DNA of 13,232 nucleotides from Atribacteria bacterium SCGC AAA255-N14 (GTDB taxonomy: Bacteria; Atribacterota; JS1; SB-45; 34-128). Positions within the stretch are counted from its first letter, which is position 1, and each line of letters opens with the position of its first letter. Under the pieces are notes generated by a model that ran no database searches, was not told the DNA's origin, and saw nothing but the letters and a program-made list of their open reading frames with translations. Shown in pieces: positions 7,287 through 13,145 of this stretch. The position numbers and the translations under genes were made by a program. The DNA lies in the NCBI GenBank assembly GCA_000405345.1, contig ASPC01000054.1:1-13232 (forward strand), in the 5' to 3' direction.

Positions 7287-8842
7287 ATAACCGCCCCCTC
7301 TCTCTTTTTGATGAGCCCTTGATATACCGCTAAGCTTCTTTGGCTGACTTTAAATGGGGAATGTTCCCCCTGATATGGGGGAACAGGTGCCTCTCTTTCT
7401 TTCCGGATGGTCTTTAATCTTTCCTGTTCCCGCTTAAAATAGGCATAGGTATCCTTTAAGTTGGCAAAACTGGGGGTATCATTCTCCAGGCAAAAGAGCA
7501 GGGCCCGGTCAAGTATCTCCATCTTGATATTCTTATCTGCAAAGTAGCGTTTGGCTTCCAGGCATTGGTCTCTGGTATAACGGGGAAAGGTCTTAAAATT
7601 CTTTTTACTAAATTGCTTCCAGTTCTCTTTCTCAAACATCTGCAAAACCGAGGTCTTCAATACCTGGACGGTTTTTTCTTTCTCCCTCTTAAATTCCCTC
7701 TTGCTGATGGTTTTCCCGGGAATAGCAGAAAGTGGATAGGTGACAATCTCTTTCCCGGTGTAGAGGTCAAAGACAAAGAGCTGCTCTTTGCTCTGGTAGA
7801 TCTCCACCGTCTTTTTCTGGTACTTGGCTGGTAACTGATAGTTACAGGCCTGGACGGATATACAGGCTTTTTCGTTGACATTTCTCTCTTCTCTTTCGGA
7901 TAGGGAAGATTTTCCAAAGAGGGAAGGACAGACCGGTCTTAATTTTTCCCTTTCATGTTTGATGAGCAGGGACGGTATCTTCTGGGTAGCCTGGGATATC
8001 TTGCCATTGGCCCTCCTTTTGAGCCATCTGAAAGCCCCTTCATTGGCCTCCTCGACCTGCTTGAAATCTCGGATACTCAGGAAATTACGCTTGACATACT
8101 TGATCAGGTTTTCCACCTTTCCTTTACTCTCAGGATCTGCCTTCCGGCAGACATACATCCTGATATCCTGCTCTTGGATAAAATATCGGAAATCAGCGGT
8201 GTAGATGATATCCCCGGCGTTTTCACTCACCACCATTAGGCGATCTTGATCAATGACCATCTCCCGGGGCACTCCCCCGAAATAGTCGAAACAGGAAAGC
8301 AGGTGACAAATGACCTCTTTGGTATTAAAGGGATGGTCCTGGAAAATGATGTAGCGGTAGCGGCTGGCCGAAAGCAGGGCAGCGAAGATGAAAAGCTTAA
8401 GACCGTTTGGCATACGGTACTGGCCAAAATCAAGCTGCATCTGTTTCCCGAAGGGCAATTCCGGAACCTTGCTATAGATCCTGATGGATTCATTTAACTT
8501 AAGCTTATCGGCCCGGATGAGATAACGGATGTAGTTACGCAGAGTCTGTTCATTCCCCGGGAGACTACCGTATCTCTCTTCCAGGTAATCATACACCGCA
8601 GACATATTCAGCTTTTTAAATTCATTCTTTTCATACACCTGCAGGATATCTTTCTCGTGCTCTTGTAAGGCCTTATCCCGAAACATCTGCTTTTGCTGAT
8701 ACACCCTAAATTCTTTCTCATCCATGAGATAATACTTGGCCGCCGTTTGGGGGTCTACCCCCAGTCTTGAGGCAATTTCATTCCTACAATATCCCTGTCT
8801 TTTAAAAGCTTGTATTTTTTGGTACATTTTTTTCTTTTTCAT
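7283..8842 (-). CDS. istA: IS21 transposase IstA (true start at 8842; frame fused upstream to a BrxD-like gene)
   Basis: This 519-aa DDE transposase has an N-terminal helix-turn-helix (QAFKRQGYCRNEIASRLGV), and a retroviral-integrase-type core with LDFGQY (D138), VIDQD (D198) and SKGKVEN (E244), plus a basic C-terminal domain. I chose the ATG at 8842 because copy B has the same 29 codons behind its own leader, starting MKKKKMYQ. The open frame continues upstream without a stop to 9157, but those residues belong to the BrxD-like gene. GGGGAGAGG supplies a ribosome site. The core triad is complete, so the protein should be functional even though this copy has lost one end. Translation reading through from the upstream gene would add ~69 foreign residues. 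Confidence 0.93.
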   Translation of the reverse strand: MKKKKMYQKIQAFKRQGYCRNEIASRLGVDPQTAAKYYLMDEKEFRVYQQKQMFRDKALQEHEKDILQVYEKNEFKKLNMSAVYDYLEERYGSLPGNEQTLRNYIRYLIRADKLKLNESIRIYSKVPELPFGKQMQLDFGQYRMPNGLKLFIFAALLSASRYRYIIFQDHPFNTKEVICHLLSCFDYFGGVPREMVIDQDRLMVVSENAGDIIYTADFRYFIQEQDIRMYVCRKADPESKGKVENLIKYVKRNFLSIRDFKQVEEANEGAFRWLKRRANGKISQATQKIPSLLIKHEREKLRPVCPSLFGKSSLSEREERNVNEKACISVQACNYQLPAKYQKKTVEIYQSKEQLFVFDLYTGKEIVTYPLSAIPGKTISKREFKREKEKTVQVLKTSVLQMFEKENWKQFSKKNFKTFPRYTRDQCLEAKRYFADKNIKMEILDRALLFCLENDTPSFANLKDTYAYFKREQERLKTIRKEREAPVPPYQGEHSPFKVSQRSLAVYQGLIKKREGAVI

Positions 8843-9049
8843 TTCCTCTCCCCAATTAGCACTTACAAACTTTATATCAGAAATGCCATTGTCCTTAATC
8901 TCAATCAGTTTGTCCTTGAAGTATGTGAGCAATTGTTCTCTCCCTACAGAATAGAAATCAACCCCCTCTTTTGGAGGCGTACCACTACGCAGAGCAGCAA
9001 TTATGCGATTGGCTTGGTCTTTTTTTGGTAAGGTTAATATATTATCCAT
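8843..9049 (-). pseudogene. BrxD-like (BREX ATP-binding, DUF2791-type) ATPase, 5' fragment
   Basis: The coding start is the ATG at 9049, overlapping the end of the upstream gene by eight bases (ATGGATAA). The ~68 native residues, with ALRSGTPPKEG, FYSVGREQLL and KFVSANWGE, match the N-terminus of BREX-type ATP-binding proteins: a short helix, an xLRxGxPP turn, a VGR motif and the strand leading into the P-loop. The expected continuation is GKT plus helix. Here the sequence leaves the gene exactly inside Walker A and enters istA in frame (WGE then EMKKKK). The junction lies in a GAGAGG shared with the IS leader, as in microhomology joining. The ATPase is therefore destroyed in this position; its remaining part is not in the window. 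The family assignment rests on 68 residues. Confidence 0.6.
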
Positions 9050-9899
9050 TAGGTTCTCCCTCCTTCTTAGGCCGCATATACCCATACGACTCAATTTTTC
9101 CATCCGGTAACAGAACTTTATATGATAATCGTGGATCACGAATTCCACCCAGTTCAATATAAGGAGAGCTAATTTTTTGAGCTATCTGGGCTTTCCAGAG
9201 TTTGGAAAGGTCTGCGCTAAATTCGTCTTTATAATATGCTACAAGACGGCCTCCTTTTTTCCAAAGTGGATTTTTTTGCTGGATATACCTTTTTAGCATT
9301 TGATAGGCATCTTCTAATCGCACCCATCCTACCGGATTCGGTTTAACCTTGATTACTTCTAAATGAACATTTAATAGCTGATCTCGAAAACTAATCGGAT
9401 CAAAGTCTCTACTCCAAATTCTATTCCGTTCCCGGTCCATTGCCACAAGAATCTTTTCCCAACCCAAAGTTTTTAAGAAGATAGTGCCTATTTTGGCTGT
9501 TTGTTTGCTTTCATCCAATTCGACTACAAGAAGGTGATCAACAAATAACTTTGGCAGTTTACCTTGAAGATGAATTTTATTATTTTCGCAATATTCTTGA
9601 AAACGAGCAAAGAGAGACGAAAAAACCTGCTCAGAATTTCTTTTAATATCAATTAATAGTTTTTCCAATGTCTCCCTAGATGTGGGATAAAGACCTAAGA
9701 GTTGATCTTTTTTCTGCTTTAATAATAATCTATTAAGAGTTTCAGCATCTAATCGCTCGTATGCCTTCTTCATTTCTGACAGATACTTTTTTATTGAGTT
9801 TCTTTGTTTTGTGTCCTGTTCTACCTCTTGTAAGAGTCTGCTCAGCTCTGACAAGATTAATCTTGTAAGAGAACTTTCATTTTTATCCATAATTGTCAT
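9042..9899 (-). CDS. Hypothetical 285-aa protein encoded ahead of a BrxD-like ATPase
   Basis: I do not recognise this family. The N-terminal ~110 residues are charged and helical, probably coiled coil (LSELSRLLQEVEQDTKQRNS, MKKAYERLDAETLNRLLLKQ). The C-terminal half mixes strands and helices, with LFVDHLLVVELDESKQTAKIG, GWVRLEDAYQML and a Gly/Lys-rich end. There is no signal peptide, TM segment or nucleotide-binding motif. The ATG at 9899 follows AGAGGA, and an extended -10 element lies ~45 bp upstream. The stop overlaps the start of the BrxD-like ATPase, so the two were co-translated and probably work together. Known three-gene systems place a small partner in front of a BrxD-type ATPase and a helicase, which makes an adaptor or DNA-recognition role plausible but unproven. 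Confidence 0.7.
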   Translation of the reverse strand: MTIMDKNESSLTRLILSELSRLLQEVEQDTKQRNSIKKYLSEMKKAYERLDAETLNRLLLKQKKDQLLGLYPTSRETLEKLLIDIKRNSEQVFSSLFARFQEYCENNKIHLQGKLPKLFVDHLLVVELDESKQTAKIGTIFLKTLGWEKILVAMDRERNRIWSRDFDPISFRDQLLNVHLEVIKVKPNPVGWVRLEDAYQMLKRYIQQKNPLWKKGGRLVAYYKDEFSADLSKLWKAQIAQKISSPYIELGGIRDPRLSYKVLLPDGKIESYGYMRPKKEGEPNG

Positions 9900-10363
9900 T
9901 TTCTTATCCTCTTTTGTTTCTTCATATTTTTCCTGAAGATATATTATATCATCACCTTGCCGACTTTTCTCTTTGGTCTAATCATTGATATATTGGGACA
10001 GTATTTTATATAACGGTTTCAGTATAAAAAATGTTTTTAGAAAGCAAAAATTTGGGTAAATGCCAAAAGACACGAACCTTCTATGCTATGTTATACGGTG
10101 GTATCAATCAAATATTCTCTTAACAAGCATTATTTTTAACCTCGTCAAAATTTCTTTAAAAAATAAGTTAACTGTTATTATAAGTATTCTACTTTAAAGA
10201 TTAAAAATCCTTCTTTCTCTATGAAATATTTTAAAAAAGAAAAAGGGAATGCTACTACGAAAGAGCTTTGGGGTCTATAATTAAAAAAACATTCTGTAAC
10301 TATAGAATAATCTGAAAGATGAGGATAGTCAAATAACTTTCTTTATGCAAAAATAGAATATAT
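9900..10363. other. Non-coding interval between the 285-aa gene and the IS110 leader
   Basis: Apart from the promoter at 9943-9951 I see no gene here on either strand. Composition is AT-rich with runs of A and T. A small hairpin (ATTCT/AGAAT near 10292-10309) is present. The left end of the IS110 element probably lies in the last part of this stretch, but IS110 elements lack terminal inverted repeats, so it cannot be placed by eye. Confidence 0.5.
9943..9951 (-). promoter_or_regulatory. Extended -10 promoter element for the 285-aa/BrxD-like operon
   Basis: On the - strand TGATATAAT matches an extended -10 (TGnTATAAT) with a consensus hexamer. It lies ~44 bp upstream of the ATG at 9899 and leaves room for a short leader. 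No good -35 is seen, which extended -10 promoters can tolerate. Confidence 0.45.
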
Positions 10364-10503
10364 GGCCAGAGGAACATTTGTGGCTTCTGGGGGCTGTCAA
10401 AAGACAAGTTCTTTGTGACTCAGCCTGAACTGCCGGATGTTCCTCTGCCTCTTGTCTAGTCCAATGGGAAGATGCCTATAAAAAGTGGCTATTATAGACA
10501 GGA
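10364..10503 (+). ncRNA. Probable IS110 bridge RNA (two structured domains upstream of the transposase)
   Basis: The leader of the transposase is far more structured and G+C-rich than the DNA around it. Domain one is closed by a perfect 10-bp stem, AGAGGAACAT (10368-10377) with ATGTTCCTCT (10437-10446). Inside it GGCTG (10392-10396) pairs with CAGCC (10421-10425), and a further hairpin GTCAAAAGA/TCTTTGTGAC is nested within. Domain two is an 8-bp stem with one G-U pair, 10451-10458 with 10495-10502, enclosing a 36-nt loop that holds GCC/GGC. Two internal-loop domains just 5' of the gene are the known layout of IS110-group bridge RNAs, where one loop binds the target and the other the donor DNA. 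Which loop does which cannot be told from one copy. Boundaries are approximate. Confidence 0.65.
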
Positions 10504-10548
10504 TAACAGATAGGGGCAAGGCCATAAACCCATAAGGAGGGAAAGAAA

Positions 10549-11754
10549 ATGAAAAGACTATCCGGAGGAATCGATGTGGGGAGTGAATCCCACCACATTA
10601 CCATCTTGGATGAGGAAGACCATATTCTGTACAACCAGAAGGTAGCTCATCAGCTTAGTGAATTTACTGAAAGCATAAAACAATTTAAGCAGATAGAAAA
10701 ACAAGAAGGAGGAAAGATTTCCTTCGCCTTAGAGGGAAAGAACGGCTATAGTGCTCCCTTTGACCGGATACTACTTGATCAGGGATTTACCCTCTACAAT
10801 GTCGATAACTTAAAATTAAAAGGGTTTAGAGAGGCCTTTGCCGGTGAATGGAGAGATGACCAGAGGGATGCTCTGATGCTCTCCAAAATGCTAAAATTAA
10901 AAGAGCATATAAATAGCCCCAGAGAGAAGGTATTTATTAAAATAGAGAAACCTTCTCTTGTAACCGAAAGCCTGAAACTCCTCTCCCGCCACCAGCAGAC
11001 TCTGATTGATGAGAGGGTGAGGCTTACTAATAGATTAAGCAAGAAATTACTGGAAGTATGCCCCCAGATATTAAAACTCGGTAAACTGAAAAATAAAAAG
11101 ATCATCGCTATTTTAGCCAAATATCCTGATTTTTCTAAATACAAAAGGATTACCCTTTGCTCCCTACTAAAGATAAGGGGAATAGGGAAAAAGGGAGCTT
11201 TCTTCTTACTTAAAAAGTTAAATAATATAGAGTATATGCCTGGTCTAACCGATATATACCAAACGATCATCTTATCTTATGCTAAGCGTATCTTAGAACT
11301 ACAAGAAGAGATTAAGGATATAGATAAAAAATTAGATGAAATAGGAGAAGAGAGCAAAGAGGTTAAACATTTAAAGACTATCCCCGGAGTTGCCACCAAA
11401 CTGGCCAGCAGGCTAATCGGAGAGATCGGAGATATCGAGCGTTTCCCTTCTGAAAAACAGTTGGCTGTCTACTGTGGGGTAGCCTGTGTAGATAATAATT
11501 CAGGTAAGGTAACTAAAGCTCACGCGGTGTATAAGGCTAATAAAATATGTAAACACACTTTAATTACTATGGCCGGAGGTAGTATTCGTTTTAGCTTCCA
11601 GTGCAGGGATTATTATCTAAAAAAACGGGCGGAAGGAAAAAGTCACAATCATACTCTTCGCTGCCTGGCCCGGCAATTAATTAGAGTAATATATAAAATG
11701 TTAACTGAAGATAGAGATTATATTGTTAGAAAAGAGTTAAGGAAAGTGGCATAA
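10549..11754 (+). CDS. IS110-family transposase (RuvC-like DEDD recombinase)
   Basis: This full-length transposase has 401 aa. The N-terminal RuvC-like domain has the DEDD set at D9 (GGIDVG), E62 (FALEGKNGY), D104 and D107 (WRDDQRDALML). A helical coiled region lies at about 245-275 (YAKRILELQEEIKDIDKKLD). The C-terminal Transposase_20 domain runs from HLKTIPGVATKLASRL (274-289) through YCGVA and NNSGK, where S318 is the likely catalytic serine, to the RQLIRVIY helix. It works with the bridge RNA as an RNA-guided recombinase joining donor and target DNA. AGGAGGG lies 7 bp before the ATG. The gene is intact and has a strong ribosome site, so recent activity is possible. Confidence 0.93.
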   Translation: MKRLSGGIDVGSESHHITILDEEDHILYNQKVAHQLSEFTESIKQFKQIEKQEGGKISFALEGKNGYSAPFDRILLDQGFTLYNVDNLKLKGFREAFAGEWRDDQRDALMLSKMLKLKEHINSPREKVFIKIEKPSLVTESLKLLSRHQQTLIDERVRLTNRLSKKLLEVCPQILKLGKLKNKKIIAILAKYPDFSKYKRITLCSLLKIRGIGKKGAFFLLKKLNNIEYMPGLTDIYQTIILSYAKRILELQEEIKDIDKKLDEIGEESKEVKHLKTIPGVATKLASRLIGEIGDIERFPSEKQLAVYCGVACVDNNSGKVTKAHAVYKANKICKHTLITMAGGSIRFSFQCRDYYLKKRAEGKSHNHTLRCLARQLIRVIYKMLTEDRDYIVRKELRKVA

Positions 11755-11792
11755 AAAAGTTTAAAATTATCTTGATTTTTCAGATGGGAAGT

Positions 11793-11865
11793 TCAGGTCT
11801 TGAAATGACACATTTTCCATCAATATTTGCTTGTTGTTAAAAAAATGTGTCATTTCAAGACCTGA
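11793..11865. repeat. Perfect 24-bp inverted repeat, REP-like or transposon-end hairpin
   Basis: Arm 11793-11816 is the exact reverse complement of arm 11842-11865, separated by 25 bp. The outer half of each arm contains TCAGGTCTTGAAATGACA. Sequences of the GGGTCAGGTCTTG type are familiar around REP-associated tyrosine transposases, though no such gene is here. The right arm runs into the reverse-transcriptase frame and supplies its stop codon, so this element truncated that gene. It may also act as a strong transcription terminator or mRNA-stabilising hairpin on either strand. Confidence 0.8.
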
Positions 11866-12305
11866 CCCTCTTTTGCATACTTAAATTTTCTATATCCTTC
11901 TTGCCATTTTTTAAAGAAAAAAATATTGGTATTGCTATTTCTATTTAAAATATTACTAAAAATATTTATAGATTCTACTTTTTCTTTTTCTTTATTAAAT
12001 TTTTTAGCAATTACATTTGCAAATGCTTGATATACAATTAAATCATCTAAATGTAAAAATGTGATTGGTCTTTGAAGCCCTGAAGACTTTGGTAAATAAA
12101 ATTTTAGAACACCCGAAGGTTGATATGAACCTCCTTTCAATCTTTCAGATAGTCTTCTAATATTTTCTTTCCCTGTTAATTCATAAGCTACAAATAAATT
12201 TCTATAATAATTTTTATACTGAATGTTTTGTCCCGTATGTAAACGTAACCATGCTAATTCTAAATTTTTTTCTGAGTTCATCTTTTTATATAATTTATCC
12301 CACAT
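11850..12305 (-). pseudogene. Reverse transcriptase, N-terminal fragment (defence-type RT)
   Basis: The visible ~146 native residues cover the start of an RT fold: WDKLYKKMNSEKNLELAW, RLHTGQNIQYKNYYR, LKGGSYQPSGVLKFYLPK and GLQRPITFLHLDDLIVYQA, matching RT motifs 0 to 2. The polymerase motif YxDD and all later parts are absent, so the product cannot be active. The frame then enters the inverted repeat at 11865 and ends with VLK. I prefer the ATG at 12305 over the one at 12350 because AGGTGG lies at the right distance and WDKLYKK is the usual beginning of such proteins. The style is closer to the unknown-group or DRT reverse transcriptases of phage defence than to group II introns, but the exact class cannot be fixed without the C-terminus. 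Confidence 0.75.
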
Positions 12306-12503
12306 CTCTTTTCCACCTATCACATTGGAGCAGTATATGGCATTAGACATTATAACTGTTCTTTACAAACGATATCTAAGAGCAAGGACTGATTTCAAAG
12401 ACAAAGAGTAACTATTTTTCAAATAATTTTCATAAATCAATTCACGTAAATTCAATTGATAAATAAAATTTCCAAAAGGACAAAACTAAAAATAGATAAC
12501 TTG
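12306..12503. other. Intergenic region between DUF2188 and reverse-transcriptase genes
   Basis: These ~200 bp lie upstream of the RT gene on the - strand. They contain a 7-bp ATCAATT/AATTGAT stem with an 11-nt loop (near 12437-12462), a possible leader hairpin. Several RT-based defence systems carry a template or regulatory RNA in this position, but I see no msr/msd-like layout here. Confidence 0.3.
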
Positions 12504-12737
12504 CTAATATTCTTTATCTTTTGGTGGGCAAGGGTCATTTCCATAACTGTCTTTGCTTCTTATTTTGCCTTCGCGATTTTGTATGTATAGTTCAGATTCT
12601 TGATTTTTTGCAATTTCCCTGGCAATGTCTATTGCTTCTTTTTGAGTTTTTGTAACTTTTGTTGCTCTTTTATTCCCTTCTCCTTTAATAGCCCAGCCTT
12701 CAGGATGTATTGTTACCCACTGATTTTTCTTTACCAT
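12504..12737 (-). CDS. DUF2188 family protein
   Basis: This small protein of 77 aa shows the family pattern clearly: WVTIHPEGWAIKGEGNKRAT, then KTQKEAIDIAREIAKNQ, a short strand with ELYIQNREGKIRSKDSYG, and the terminal NDPCPPK. It is a compact strand-helix-strand domain without catalytic residues; function is unknown, although members are frequent around accessory genes. AGGAGT lies nine bases before the ATG. The stop of the PIN-like 3' half is only 30 bp upstream on the same strand, so before the rearrangement the two genes were adjacent in one operon. Confidence 0.85.
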   Translation of the reverse strand: MVKKNQWVTIHPEGWAIKGEGNKRATKVTKTQKEAIDIAREIAKNQESELYIQNREGKIRSKDSYGNDPCPPKDKEY

Positions 12738-12767
12738 TTTTTATTCACTCCTATTAAAATAATAAAT

Positions 12768-12998
12768 TCAAGAAAAAACCTTAATTTCTCCTTTATAATA
12801 TTTTTCAAGAAATTCAGAAGGTGTAAATATTTCTTTTGTTATTCCACACTTTTCCCTTATTTTTTTAAATTGAGCTCTAAATTGGCGTAGATATTTGTAA
12901 TCAGTAGTTAAATAATAATTGGAATGAATTGTTGAAACAATAAAATTTCTAGAATCAATACCGCCCTTATCTTGCATTATTTTTATAAGACAATCTAT
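12768..12998 (-). pseudogene. PIN-like nuclease, 3' half, separated from its 5' half
   Basis: Reading from 12998 on the - strand, after the duplicated ATAGA, the frame gives CLIKI and then MQDKGGIDSRNFIVSTIHSN and YYLTTDYKYLRQF, closing with IFTPSEFLEKYYKG. The D-x-x-N with LTTDY pattern is the second half of a PIN domain, including the aspartate after TT and the common TPxEFL ending. No start codon or ribosome site precedes it; the in-frame ATG at 12977 is internal. It continues exactly from I95-D96 of the fragment at 6138-6424, so the two are parts of one gene of ~170 codons. On its own it should be silent or make a non-functional peptide. Confidence 0.8.
12994..12998 (-). repeat. IS21 target-site duplication, right copy (ATAGA on the - strand)
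   Basis: TCTAT on the + strand directly precedes the IS terminus TGGAAATGG. It is the partner of ATAGA at 6420-6424 and marks the other side of the original insertion in the PIN-like gene. Confidence 0.7.
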
Positions 12999-13004
12999 TG
13001 GAAA

Positions 13005-13094
13005 TGGTAAACTGAATTCCCAGTACTATGGTAAATAGAATTCCTATGGTAATGGTAAACCAAATTCCCATCAGGATGGTAAACAGAATTCCCA
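13005..13094 (+). repeat. Four 24-bp-phased terminal repeats, istA end of IS21 copy B
   Basis: 18-bp units start at 13005, 13029, 13053 and 13077, exactly 24 bp apart, each close to TGGTAAACnGAATTCCCA. The first begins six bases inside the terminus, as at the other end in copy A. They are probable IstA-binding sites. Confidence 0.85.
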
Positions 13095-13105
13095 TTTTAG
13101 AGAAA

Positions 13106-13138
13106 CTCCTGTATAGTTTTAGAAAACTTATACAGGAG
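13106..13138 (+). promoter_or_regulatory. Hairpin sequestering the istA ribosome-binding site
   Basis: CTCCTGTATA (13106-13115) pairs perfectly with TATACAGGAG (13129-13138), and GTTTT/AAAAC extends the stem inward past a single bulged T. The 3' arm contains the AGGAG that serves istA, eight bases or so before the ATG at 13146. Folding would hide the site and limit transposase synthesis, especially from read-through transcripts. Copy A has lost this leader. Confidence 0.6.
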
Positions 13139-13145
13139 AGAGGAA

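Larger units (their letters stand above)
6425..8850 (-). mobile_element. IS21-family element, copy A, truncated at its istA-side end
   Basis: The element encodes istA and istB on the - strand with the 4-bp gene overlap typical of IS21. The istB-side end is intact: TGTAAATGTCAAGC at 6425 imperfectly matches the other terminus type (TGGAAATGGTAAAC at 12999), 10 of 14 bases. The istA-side end is missing. Sequence shared with copy B stops at 8850, eight bases before the istA start codon on the coding strand, so the ~147-bp leader and terminal repeats present in copy B are gone. What follows is a BrxD-like gene. G+C is clearly higher than in the flanking + strand genes. Without its second terminus this copy should not transpose on its own. 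Confidence 0.85.
10330..11792 (+). mobile_element. IS110-family element (boundaries approximate)
   Basis: The element comprises the structured leader, the transposase gene and a short 3' tail. IS110 elements have no classical inverted repeats and often make no target duplication, so both ends given are estimates. The right side stops just before a perfect 24-bp inverted repeat at 11793. Some IS110 relatives insert next to REP-like palindromes, so that repeat may have been the target. G+C is higher than in the flanking host genes. Confidence 0.6.

Noticed and set aside
7565..8954. Several + strand frames of 70-110 codons
   Set aside because: All overlap istA in antisense. The G+C-rich IS gene opens antisense frames, and none shows a ribosome site or known motif.
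7283..9157. A 624-aa single transposase starting at 9157
   Set aside because: Copy B fixes the istA start at the codon corresponding to 8842. The upstream ~69 residues are a BrxD-like N-terminus, and those before 9049 are antisense to the end of the 285-aa gene's own frame region.
10794..11270. A 158-codon - strand frame
   Set aside because: It is antisense to the IS110 transposase, whose catalytic residues are all on the + strand.
12223..12411. A 62-codon + strand frame upstream of the RT
   Set aside because: It is mostly antisense to the RT start, with no ribosome site and no recognisable sequence.
12306..12503. Possible retron msr/msd or template RNA upstream of the RT
   Set aside because: Only one weak AT-rich 7-bp stem is present; there are no paired a1/a2 repeats or long hairpin.
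13005..13094. Regularly spaced repeats that might be a CRISPR array
   Set aside because: The 18-bp units have only 6-bp gaps, no room for spacers, and a matching array sits at the opposite IS end. They are transposon terminal repeats.
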